Of a stretch of DNA of 64,000 nt, positions 29,901-36,423 are shown piece by piece. The stretch lies in NCBI RefSeq assembly GCF_030291075.1, contig NZ_CP127407.1, positions 1,734,001 to 1,798,000 of the forward strand. Direction: 5' to 3'. The position numbers were made by a program, and so were the translations under genes. Source of the stretch: Stenotrophomonas sp. 57 (GTDB lineage Bacteria; Pseudomonadota; Gammaproteobacteria; Xanthomonadales; Xanthomonadaceae). Under the pieces are notes generated by a model. It was not told the DNA's origin. It saw nothing but the letters and a program-made list of their open reading frames with translations, and ran no database searches. Within the stretch, counting starts at the first letter, position 1. Each line of letters opens with the position of its first letter.

Positions 29901-30150
29901 CCTGCGCCTGCGCCCGATCGTGATGACCTCCATCGCGTTCATCGCCGGCACCGTGCCGCTGGTGCTGTCGCACGGTGCAGGCGCCGAAGTGCGCTCGGTG
30001 ACCGGTATCACCGTGTTCGCCGGCATGCTCGGCGTGACCCTGTTCGGCCTGTTCCTCACCCCGGTGTTCTACGTGGCCCTGCGCAAGTTCGTCACCCGCA
30101 ACGGCGGTGGCCAGCTGGTGCAGCACGGCGAACCGACCATCCACCACTGA
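26980..30150 (+). CDS. smeW: RND multidrug transporter SmeW
   Basis: 1056-residue HAE1-type proton/drug antiporter of the inner membrane, with 12 transmembrane helices and two large periplasmic loops. The N-terminus MDFSRFFIDRPIFAAVLSIV is typical of the family; TM4 carries the proton-relay Asp pair in GIVVDDAIVVVENVERN, and TM10 the Lys in GLACKNAILIVEFA. With SmeV and SmeX it forms the SmeVWX pump, which in S. maltophilia exports quinolones, chloramphenicol and tetracyclines when overproduced. Confidence 0.96.
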   Translation: MDFSRFFIDRPIFAAVLSIVIFAAGLITIPILPISEYPEVVPPSVVVRTVYPGANPKVIAETVATPLEEAINGVEGMMYLKSVAGSDGVLQMTVTFRPGTDPDAAAVKVQNRVAQAQARLPEDVRRQGVTTQKQSPTFLMVVHLTSPQGKYDTLYLRNYARLHVKDALARIPGVGDAQIFGGGDYAMRAWLDPDKVASRGLTASDVVRAMREQNVQVSAGQLGAEPLPDSKFLTLINAQGRLKTEKEFGDIVLKSGTDGEIVRLSDVARLELGAGDYTLRSQLDGKNAVGIGIFQSPGANALEIRDHVISTMDEMQKTMPADVKYEAVYDTTIFVRDSIKAVVSTLLEAIALVVLVVILFLQTWRASIIPLIAVPVSVVGTFAALYLLGFSINTLSLFGLVLAIGIVVDDAIVVVENVERNIEEGLSPTAAAHQAMREVSGPIVAIALVLCAVFVPMAFLSGVTGQFYKQFAVTIAISTVISAINSLTLSPALAARLLKAHGAPKDGPSRLIDRLFGWVFRPFNRFFKSSSEKYERGVARILGRRGAVFVVYAILLVGTGVIFKLVPPGFIPTQDKLYLIAGVKLPEGSSIARTDEMLRKVAKIAQETDGVAHTISFPGLNALQFTNTPNTGVAFIPLKPFAERHGRTAAQINAEINQKIAGLQEGFAFAMMPPPILGLGNGNGYQMFIEDRGNLGYGALQNAVQAMQGTVAQTPGMAFPISSYQANVPQLDAEVDRVKAKAQGVQLTELFDTLQTYLGSAYVNDFNQFGRTWQVIAQADGPFRETVEDIGKLRTRNDRGEMVPIGSMVTIKQTFGPDPVLRFNGYPAADLAGEADPRLLSSAEAMNKLTEIAGKVLPVGMTTEWTDLSYQQATQGKAAFIVFPVAIMLAFLVLAALYESWSLPLAVILIVPMTLLSALFGVWLTGGDNNVFVQVGLVVLMGLACKNAILIVEFARELEMGGKGIVEAALEACRLRLRPIVMTSIAFIAGTVPLVLSHGAGAEVRSVTGITVFAGMLGVTLFGLFLTPVFYVALRKFVTRNGGGQLVQHGEPTIHH

Positions 30151-30214
30151 CATGGAACCCCGTCGCCGCCGGTCATTGGCCGGCGGCGGCTTCTCCCTTA
30201 CGAGGCATGCATCC

Positions 30215-30952
30215 ATGAATACCCATCAGAACAAGATCGCGCTGGTGACCGGCGCCACCCGTGGCATCGGCCTGGAAACCGTGCGCCAGCTCGCCCAGGC
30301 CGGCGTGCACACGCTGCTGGCCGGTCGCAAGCGCGATACGGCAGTGGAGCTGGCACTGCAGCTGCAGGCTGAAGGCCTGCCGGTCGAAGCCATCCAGCTG
30401 GACGTGACCGATGCGGCCAGCATCGCCGAAGCGGTCGAGCAGGTGCGCCAGCGCCATGGCCGCCTCGACATCCTGGTCAACAACGCCGGCATCATGATCG
30501 AGAACCCGGCGCAGGCACCGTCGGAGCAGTCACTCGATACCTGGAAGCGCACCTTCGACACCAACGTGTATGCGCTGGTGGCGGTCACCCAGGCCTTCCT
30601 GCCGCTGGTCAAGCAGGCCAAGTCCGGGCGCATCGTCAACGTATCGAGCATGCTCGGCTCGCAGACCCTGCACGCCGACCCGGCGTCGGCCATCTACGAT
30701 TTCAAGATCCCGGCCTACAACGCCTCCAAGGCGGCGGTGAACAGCTGGACCCTGAGCCTGGCCTACGAACTGCGCAATACCCCGATCAAGGTCAACACCG
30801 TGCATCCGGGTTACGTGAAGACCGACATGAACGGCGGCAACGGCGAAATCGAAATCAGCGAAGGCGCACGTTCCAGCGTGGAAATGGCGCTGATCGGTGA
30901 ATCCGGCGCCAGCGGCAGCTTCACCTACTTGGGCGAGGTGCTGCCATGGTGA
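30215..30952 (+). CDS. smeU2: SDR-family protein SmeU2 of the SmeVWX operon
   Basis: 245-residue classical SDR. TGATRGIG cofactor motif (residues 11-18), LVNNAG, a Ser in VSSMLG, and YNASK (YxxxK) are all present, so unlike SmeU1 it should be catalytically competent. ATG 30215 is chosen; the upstream extension of the frame is a repeat of the intergenic region. Its TGA overlaps the smeX start by 7 bases. Confidence 0.92.
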   Translation: MNTHQNKIALVTGATRGIGLETVRQLAQAGVHTLLAGRKRDTAVELALQLQAEGLPVEAIQLDVTDAASIAEAVEQVRQRHGRLDILVNNAGIMIENPAQAPSEQSLDTWKRTFDTNVYALVAVTQAFLPLVKQAKSGRIVNVSSMLGSQTLHADPASAIYDFKIPAYNASKAAVNSWTLSLAYELRNTPIKVNTVHPGYVKTDMNGGNGEIEISEGARSSVEMALIGESGASGSFTYLGEVLPW

Positions 30953-32367
30953 TCCGCACGTTGGCGATGGCCGTCTCCAGCCTGGTGCTGGCAGGCTGTG
31001 TCAGCGTCGGCCCCAACTACAAGGCGCCGGTCCAGGAGCCTGTGGTGCTGCAGGGTGCGCAGCAGCCGGTGTTCAGCACCACCTCGCCGGTTGCCAGCTG
31101 GTGGGCGCAGTTCGATGACCCGGTGCTCGAAGAACTGGTGTACGGTGCCCTGTCGGACAACCTCGACCTGCGCGTGGCGGTGGCCCGCGTCAGCCAGGCC
31201 CGGGCGGTGTTCGTCGAAAGCCGCTTCGACCAGGCTCCGCACATCACCGCAGGCGGCAGCTACGACCGCCGCAAGCAACCCGATCCGCAGCGGGGTGGGC
31301 AGCGGGTGTTCAGTGAAAGCTACCAGCTCGGCTTCGACGCCGGCTGGGAGCTGGATCTGTTCGGCCGCAAGCGCCGTGCTGCAGAAGCCGCGCGAGCCGA
31401 CCTCGACGCCGAGCAGGCCAACCTGGCCGACGCACAGGTGCTGGTCGCCGCCGAAGTGGCGCGCAACTACTTCGAGCTGCGTGGCACGCAGAAGCGCATC
31501 GCCGTGGCCCAGCACACGCTGGAGAACCTGCGCGATACGCAGAAGCTGACCGAGGCGCGCTGGGAGCTGGGCGCCGGCAGCGAGCTGGATGTGCAGAGCA
31601 GCCGTGCCCGCCTGAAGGCGATCGAGGCCGACATACCGCTGCTGGAAGTGGCCGAGACGCAGTCGCGCAACCGTCTGGCGGTATTGCTGGGCCAGCGCCC
31701 GGAAGTGTTGACGGCAATGCTGGCACCGCATGAAGTGCCGGCCTTCGCCAAAGCGTTGCCACTGGGCGATACCCGTGAACTGCTGCGCCAGCGTGCCGAC
31801 GTGCGCGTGGCGGAGCGTCGCCTGGCCGCTGCCACGGCACGCGTGGGCGTGGCCACCGCCGATCTGTTCCCGCGGCTGTCGCTGTCCGGCTTCGTCGGCT
31901 TCCTCGGTGGCGACGCCAGCGGCCTGGTCAACGGCAGCAACAAGGCGTGGTCGCTGACGCCGTCGCTGAGCTGGGCGGCATTCGATTTCGGCACCGTGCG
32001 TGCTCGCCTGCGTGCCAGCAAGGCCGAGGCCGAAGGCGTGGCCGCGCAGTACGAGCAGGCGGTGCTGCTGGCGCTGGAAGACACCGAGAACGCACTGACC
32101 CGCTACTCCAAGCAACAGGCACGGCTGGCGATTGTGGTCGAGCAGGCACAGGCGGCGCGGCGTGCCGAATCGCTGGCGCAGATCCGCTATCGCGAGGGTT
32201 CGGAAGATTTCCTGACCCTGCTTGACGCGCAGCGCACGCAGTTGGCGGCCGATGACGCGTTGGCGGCTGCCGAAGCCGAGGTCAATGTCAGTGTTGTCGG
32301 CGTGTACAAGGCGCTGGGCGGCTGGGGTCAGTCGCCGCAGCTACCGAGCGTGGCGCAGGTGCAGTAA
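30946..32367 (+). CDS. smeX: Outer membrane efflux channel SmeX
   Basis: 473-residue OMF (TolC/NodT) lipoprotein. The signal has lipobox LVLAGC (Cys17) followed by VSVGPNYKAP, the usual NodT-type start, then two long helical repeats of the channel. It completes the tripartite SmeVWX pump. A strong hairpin with downstream Ts (32374-32410) ends the operon. Confidence 0.94.
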   Translation: MVIRTLAMAVSSLVLAGCVSVGPNYKAPVQEPVVLQGAQQPVFSTTSPVASWWAQFDDPVLEELVYGALSDNLDLRVAVARVSQARAVFVESRFDQAPHITAGGSYDRRKQPDPQRGGQRVFSESYQLGFDAGWELDLFGRKRRAAEAARADLDAEQANLADAQVLVAAEVARNYFELRGTQKRIAVAQHTLENLRDTQKLTEARWELGAGSELDVQSSRARLKAIEADIPLLEVAETQSRNRLAVLLGQRPEVLTAMLAPHEVPAFAKALPLGDTRELLRQRADVRVAERRLAAATARVGVATADLFPRLSLSGFVGFLGGDASGLVNGSNKAWSLTPSLSWAAFDFGTVRARLRASKAEAEGVAAQYEQAVLLALEDTENALTRYSKQQARLAIVVEQAQAARRAESLAQIRYREGSEDFLTLLDAQRTQLAADDALAAAEAEVNVSVVGVYKALGGWGQSPQLPSVAQVQ

Positions 32368-32373
32368 CCGGCA

Positions 32374-32410
32374 GGGGACGGAAGCGATGGCTTCCGTCCC
32401 CTTGTTCTTT
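32374..32410 (+). terminator. Terminator of the SmeVWX operon
   Basis: 12-bp perfect stem GGGGACGGAAGC / GCTTCCGTCCCC with loop GATG, then TTGTTCTTT. Confidence 0.8.
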
Positions 32411-32598
32411 CAGGGCCGATGCCGGGCTGCCACGCGTCCGGCTCGCACGGGGGGCACGCTGCAGGCCACGGTTCGCGACCGCAGTCAGGGTCGCCGTCGC
32501 GCATGCTGTGCGCCTTATCACAGTTATGACGCTTCTGACTCTGCCGTAACACGTGTCCACGGTGTAACTAGTGGGGCAGGCTTCTGGGAGGGAAGGTC

Positions 32599-32862
32599 AT
32601 GACCGGTGGCAAACGAGATACCCGGTGGATGCTGTTCGGTGATCCGGGACCTCAGGGTGCCGGGCTGTCGGTGGCGGTCGTGGTGCTGATGGTGCTGGCC
32701 ACGATGGCTGCTGCGGTGGGCTTCATGCGCCTGCAGGACCCGATGCTGGGGCTGGGCCTGATCGGCATCTCCGTATTTCTGGCGGTCGGTGCCCGCATCT
32801 GCCAGGCGCGCAACCAGCATCAGGCGCTGTACCGCCTGTTGTCGCGGCAGCCGCCGCCTTAG
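32599..32862 (+). CDS. Small two-helix membrane protein
   Basis: 87 residues with two predicted transmembrane helices (about 22-43 and 46-66), a charged N-terminus and a short basic tail with QNQHQ-like sequence. GAGGGAAGG lies just ahead of the ATG. No motif gives a function. It is converged on by the EEP-family gene. Confidence 0.65.
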   Translation: MTGGKRDTRWMLFGDPGPQGAGLSVAVVVLMVLATMAAAVGFMRLQDPMLGLGLIGISVFLAVGARICQARNQHQALYRLLSRQPPP

Positions 32863-32881
32863 CCGCGGCTGCCGTACAGGT

Positions 32882-33736
32882 TCAGTGCTTCGGCCAGTCC
32901 AGCTCGACCACCAGCGGGAAGTGATCCGATGGCAGCACGCCGCCGATGCGGCGGTCATCGGTGAGGAAGCGGCGCGCGTGGAAGCCACGCACCAGCACCC
33001 AGTCCAGCTGCACGGTGGCCTTGCCGGTGAAATCGTGGAACGTCAGGCGCGGGCCCTGCGGAGTCTTCACCTGGGTGCGGGTGTCCTGCAGCAGACGGGT
33101 GAACGCCTTGTAGGTGTCGCCGCCGGGCTCGCTGTTGAAATCACCGGTCAGCACCACGGGCAGGTCGGCCGGCAGGGTCGCCAGATGCCTGCCGATCAGT
33201 TCGGCACCCTTTACCCGGCGCGGCTCGTCTTCGTCGCGGTAGGGCAGGTGGGTGTCCATGAAATAGAAGCGACGGCCATCGTCCAGCCGTCGGAACAACG
33301 CCCAGGTGACCATGCGCGGATACAGGTTGCCCCAGGTGATGCTGCCGGGTACGTCCGGCGTGTCGGACAGCCAGAAGTTGCCGGACTGTTCGATCGCCAG
33401 CACCTTGCTGTCGTAGAACACGCCCATGTGTTCGTCACCGCTGCCACCGCGGCGCCCTTCGCCGAACCAGCGATAGCCGGGCAGGTGCTCGGAGAGGTAG
33501 TCAGCCTGTTCCTTCACCAGCTCCTGGGTGCCGATCACCGCCGGGTGCGCATCGAGGATGACCTTGACCATCGCATCGCGGCGATCGGGCCAGCGCTTGC
33601 CCGGTTCGGTATCGGCCGGGGTGCGGACGTTGAACGACATCACTTTCAGCGGTGCCGGTGCAGCGGCCAGGGTAACGGCGGGTAGAGCAAGCGCCAGCAG
33701 CGCACACAGCGCAGGGCGACGGAGACGCGACAACAT
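32882..33736 (-). CDS. Exported endonuclease/exonuclease/phosphatase-family protein
   Basis: 284 residues with a signal peptide (MLSRLRRPALCALLALALPA, cleaved after LAA). EEP-fold motifs: VMSFNVR, IGTQEL (metal Glu), DTHLPYRDE, LTGDFNSEPGG and LPSDHFPLVVELD. The fold fits a sphingomyelinase-like or nonspecific phosphodiesterase acting outside the cytoplasm; the substrate is unknown. The ATG at 33736 gives the signal peptide; the longer frame upstream does not. Confidence 0.87.
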   Translation of the reverse strand: MLSRLRRPALCALLALALPAVTLAAAPAPLKVMSFNVRTPADTEPGKRWPDRRDAMVKVILDAHPAVIGTQELVKEQADYLSEHLPGYRWFGEGRRGGSGDEHMGVFYDSKVLAIEQSGNFWLSDTPDVPGSITWGNLYPRMVTWALFRRLDDGRRFYFMDTHLPYRDEDEPRRVKGAELIGRHLATLPADLPVVLTGDFNSEPGGDTYKAFTRLLQDTRTQVKTPQGPRLTFHDFTGKATVQLDWVLVRGFHARRFLTDDRRIGGVLPSDHFPLVVELDWPKH

Positions 33737-33873
33737 CGTGGAATCCCTCCATTCCATGAAAACGGTTTCACGGAGCATGCCATGGAAGGCGAAGGCAGCG
33801 GTATGCCGGGATGGGCGGCTGGGAGATGCCGGGCGGGGGATCAACGCCCCGCCCGGCGGACCGCGCAGGGCGA

Positions 33874-34119
33874 TCAGGGGTCGTAGATCATCCCGTTCTC
33901 GTCACGGTTGTAATGCCCGGTCACTTCGCGGGTGCCATCGTCGTAGAGCACGTACGACGTGCAGCGCTGGTGGAACACGTTGCCAGCGATGCGGAAGGGC
34001 ACGCACTCTTCCTGGACCTCGACGACTTCGGCCGCCGCGGTGGTGGCGACCGGGGCCAGCATCGACACGGCCAACACGGCGGCAAACGAACTTCCCGACC
34101 AACCTTCATGCAGTCTCAT
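33874..34119 (-). CDS. Small secreted two-Cys protein, paralog 1
   Basis: 81 residues: signal peptide (about 1-30) then a mature domain of about 50 residues with motif C-V-P-x8-F-H-Q-x-C (13 residues between the Cys) and a C-terminal tail rich in Tyr/Asp (YDDGTREVTGHYNRDENG). AAGGAG precedes the ATG by 7 bases. The neighbouring gene at 34146 encodes a paralog with the same Cys spacing. Function unknown. Confidence 0.7.
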   Translation of the reverse strand: MRLHEGWSGSSFAAVLAVSMLAPVATTAAAEVVEVQEECVPFRIAGNVFHQRCTSYVLYDDGTREVTGHYNRDENGMIYDP

Positions 34120-34145
34120 CTTCACGCTCCTTGTCGATGGGGGGC

Positions 34146-34376
34146 TTACTTCAGATAGGGGTTGCCGTACTCGTCGATCCAGTACTCGGCTTCGTGCACA
34201 TTGCCCTGTTCGTCGACATAAGTCTCCGTGCAATGCTGGTGGACGCGGTTGCGATCCACGTTCACGGGTACACACGAGACGCTCGATCCCGGTACTCCGG
34301 CATTGGCATCCGCCACCGGAGCCAGGGTTGCAGTTGCCACAACCAACGCGGCCATCGTGGCCAGTTGCAGTTTCAT
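34146..34376 (-). CDS. Small secreted two-Cys protein, paralog 2
   Basis: 76 residues: signal peptide (MKLQLATMAALVVATATLAP), then C-V-P-x8-V-H-Q-x-C with 13 residues between the Cys, and a tail DEQGNVHEAEYWIDEYGNPY that mirrors paralog 1. The two genes are 26 bases apart and probably arose by tandem duplication. No database-level identity can be claimed from sequence alone. Confidence 0.7.
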   Translation of the reverse strand: MKLQLATMAALVVATATLAPVADANAGVPGSSVSCVPVNVDRNRVHQHCTETYVDEQGNVHEAEYWIDEYGNPYLK

Positions 34377-34462
34377 GAGCACCATCCCTGCGTTCTGCAA
34401 TCGCGCACATGCGCATGGCGTGTGTAACACGCGGATCCTGCTGCCGGAAGTGCCCGCCCTGA

Positions 34463-35167
34463 TCAGTCTTCGATCTCGCCGCGTCGGCTGGCAGCGCGTA
34501 CCGCCTGTGCGGTGGTTGCCACACCCAGGCGCTGGCGCGCGCGACGCAGATGGTTCTCCACGCTGCGCGCCGACAGCCCAAGCGTGGCCGCGATCTCGGC
34601 CTGCCGGCGTCCGGCGGCCACCCAGCGAAGCACCTCGCGCTCGCGTGTGCTCAGCGTACGTCCCGAGAGCGCGACGGGCGATTCGGCCAAACGGCGTGCA
34701 GCCCGGAATGCTGCGGTTGCAGCAGCATCCAGCTGCAGCCGCGCGCTGGCCGATGCATCTATGGATGTTCCCGCAAAACTGATCGCGCCTTCCAGGCCGC
34801 TGGTGCCGAACACCGGCACCTGCAGGCCATGCAGGCCTTCGCCACGCGGCTGCTTCACTACCTGATAGCGTTCGCCGCGAGCGCCCTGGCGCTTGCTCCA
34901 GAAGAACGCCGCGTCGCTGTCCAGGACGTGGCGATTGACCGGGCAGGCGTGCAGGTAGCGCGCAAGGTCGGTGTCGCTGCCATCGCCGAGCCAGTCACCC
35001 TCGATCCAGTACACGCGTTGCGTGCCGCGCTCCAGGCCGGTGCCGGTGGCGAACACCAGCACGCGGTCATAGCCAAGGGGGGCTGCAATGCCGCGCAGGA
35101 CCGCACCCACCGCGCTCAGCGAGCGGGCGCGTTCCAGTTCCAGCAGCGCCTGCACCAGTGCTGTCAT
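34463..35167 (-). CDS. smoR: LuxR solo with autoinducer-binding-like domain (SmoR-like)
   Basis: 234 residues. The C-terminal GerE/LuxR HTH is clear (LSTREREVLRWVAAGRRQAEI then LGLSARSVENHL). The N-terminal 160 residues match the autoinducer-binding fold: YWIEGDWLGDG, YLHACPVNRH and W90. At the place of the ligand-contacting Asp-Pro of TraR/LuxR this protein has Cys75-Pro76. There is no luxI gene nearby, so it is a solo. Position 5 genes beyond smeX agrees with the S. maltophilia solo SmoR, which responds to exogenous AHLs; the symbol is given on that basis. It starts 5 bases after hchA and is probably its operon partner. Confidence 0.8.
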   Translation of the reverse strand: MTALVQALLELERARSLSAVGAVLRGIAAPLGYDRVLVFATGTGLERGTQRVYWIEGDWLGDGSDTDLARYLHACPVNRHVLDSDAAFFWSKRQGARGERYQVVKQPRGEGLHGLQVPVFGTSGLEGAISFAGTSIDASASARLQLDAAATAAFRAARRLAESPVALSGRTLSTREREVLRWVAAGRRQAEIAATLGLSARSVENHLRRARQRLGVATTAQAVRAASRRGEIED

Positions 35168-35172
35168 CCGTA

Positions 35173-36045
35173 TCAGCGCCCGGCCAGTGCATCCAGCAGG
35201 GTACGTGCGGCCAGTTTGCCCAGCGCATTGCCGGCCAGCGGACTGTCGCCGGTCAACAGCAGGCGATCCTGCAGCACGCTGCCATCGATGCCGTCGTTGA
35301 CGATCTGCACGCCCTGCTGCGCCAGGCGTTCACCGAAGAACCAGGGCAGCTGCCCGGGCATGTAGCCGATCTCTGGCGTCTGCCGGTCCATCGCATCGGG
35401 GAAGGCGCAGATGCGGTAGCCGCGGAACAGCGCGCCGCCATCGGCCTCGTCGACGCCTGCAGCGAGGAGTGCGGCCGGCCCGTGGCAAAGGGTGATGATG
35501 TGGCGTTGTTCGGCCATGGCCCAGTGCAGGACCGATTTCACGGCGCGGCTCTGCGGCAGGCCGATCAGTGCACCATGGCCACCGGGAATGAACACTGCCG
35601 CGTAATCCGAATCCGCAGCGAGGCCGGCGACCACCTCGTCCAGCGGCAGCGGCTGGCGGAAGCGGTGTTCATAACGCGCGTACAGTCCGCCGATTTCCTT
35701 GTCCTCATGCGGGAACGCCCACCACTCGAACTTGGCGGCGTTGCCGGACAGCGTGGCTACGTCGATGTCGAAGCCGGCCTTGTCCAGGTGGTACATCGGC
35801 AGCAGGGTTTCCACCGGATGGTTGCCGGTGGAGAACAGGTGGCCGTTGGCGGTGGGCAGGTAGCGCTCGTCGGCGGCGATCATCAGCACCTTCCAGCGGC
35901 CATCGCGGCGTGCGTCCGGGTAGTCGGCACCGGAAAGGTCGCTCCTGGGCGAGGTGAACTGTGACAGCGAGTAGGGCGACGGGAAGAACGCGTCGCGCTC
36001 GGCCGGATCGGGGCTGGGCTGGCGGCTGGGTTCCTGCGTGTTCAT
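35173..36045 (-). CDS. hchA: Protein/nucleic acid deglycase HchA (Hsp31)
   Basis: 290-residue DJ-1/PfpI-family protein of the Hsp31 class. Catalytic Cys187-His188 in TLCHGPAALL and Glu79 form the site used for glyoxalase III and deglycase activity. Other family elements: KVLMIAADERYLPT and FIPGGHGALIGLP. It runs directly into the LuxR solo gene. Between its start and the divergent peptide/P450 cassette lies a 16-bp dyad. Confidence 0.94.
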   Translation of the reverse strand: MNTQEPSRQPSPDPAERDAFFPSPYSLSQFTSPRSDLSGADYPDARRDGRWKVLMIAADERYLPTANGHLFSTGNHPVETLLPMYHLDKAGFDIDVATLSGNAAKFEWWAFPHEDKEIGGLYARYEHRFRQPLPLDEVVAGLAADSDYAAVFIPGGHGALIGLPQSRAVKSVLHWAMAEQRHIITLCHGPAALLAAGVDEADGGALFRGYRICAFPDAMDRQTPEIGYMPGQLPWFFGERLAQQGVQIVNDGIDGSVLQDRLLLTGDSPLAGNALGKLAARTLLDALAGR

Positions 36046-36104
36046 GCGGACCTCCATTGGGGAGAAAGTGTGCCCAGCATAGGAGGCCGGGTGCGCAGGC
36101 GCGA

Positions 36105-36120
36105 TGAGGGATTCCCCTCA
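36105..36120. promoter_or_regulatory. Dyad TGAGGG-N4-CCCTCA upstream of hchA
   Basis: Perfect 6-base arms around a 4-base spacer, 60-75 bases before the hchA ATG. A candidate operator for the LuxR solo encoded in the same operon, similar in size to lux boxes; binding is inferred. Confidence 0.4.
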
Positions 36121-36194
36121 ATCGACCGGCCGGAATGCTGCGTCGCGCCACCGGGCCGGTTGGACAGCGGGATTATGTCGTGTTATCTAGCCCG

Positions 36195-36213
36195 TGCCGG
36201 GATAATCCCGGCA
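36195..36213. promoter_or_regulatory. 19-bp palindrome before the peptide gene
   Basis: TGCCGGGATAATCCCGGCA, nine-base arms around a central A, ending 28 bases before the peptide ATG. It encloses GATAAT, which could serve as a -10 element, so a protein bound here would block the promoter. Confidence 0.45.
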
Positions 36214-36241
36214 TAACCACACAGCAAGCAAAGGAATGAAA

Positions 36242-36340
36242 ATGAAGAGATTCGCCCGAGCATTGCGCGTCACTCTGAATATCCATCCGAACGAGAAGAG
36301 CAGTGTGTGGAATACCTGGCCGCTCTGGATCGAGTTCTGA
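36242..36340 (+). CDS. Candidate Trp-rich precursor peptide for the adjacent P450
   Basis: 32-residue peptide. Residues 1-12 are basic and hydrophobic (K2, R3, R6, R9). The C-terminal ten residues read WNTWPLWIEF, with Trp at 23, 26 and 29 and Phe at 32, an aromatic every third position. AAGGA ends 6 bases before the ATG at 36242; an ATG two codons upstream (36236) overlaps that site and is less likely. A perfect 10-bp hairpin and then a cytochrome P450 gene follow. Layout and core composition recall RiPP precursors crosslinked by P450s (biarylitide and atropopeptide types), but no sequence identity is claimed. GC is about 53 percent, well below the window. No protease or exporter gene is linked. 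Confidence 0.6.
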   Translation: MKRFARALRVTLNIHPNEKSSVWNTWPLWIEF

Positions 36341-36379
36341 TCCTGCGGGGCAACCCCGCGATTGAGCGGTAGCAAGACG

Positions 36380-36404
36380 AAGGGACTCGTCTTTCGAGTC
36401 CCTT
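36380..36404 (+). promoter_or_regulatory. Intercistronic hairpin between peptide and P450 genes
   Basis: Perfect 10-bp stem AAGGGACTCG / CGAGTCCCTT with loop TCTTT, without a following T run. It is suited to slow or partial termination or to protecting the upstream mRNA, which would make more peptide than enzyme, as is common for RiPP precursors. Confidence 0.6.
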
Positions 36405-36423
36405 CCTGCCGGAGACGCACTGC

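Noticed and set aside
26956..30216. A 1086-codon open frame antisense to smeW
   Set aside because: It mirrors the RND gene in a GC-rich genome, has no ribosome site or recognisable domain, and is rich in His/Arg/Gln in low-complexity runs, the usual signature of antisense shadows.
36242..36340. Lasso-peptide or bacteriocin precursor
   Set aside because: No B/C-type protease or cyclase gene, no ABC exporter, and no Gly-Gly leader. The adjacent P450 makes the crosslinked-peptide reading more likely.
36380..36404. Full Rho-independent terminator after the peptide gene
   Set aside because: The stem is strong but no T run follows, and the P450 ribosome site begins six bases later. Recorded as an attenuating hairpin instead.
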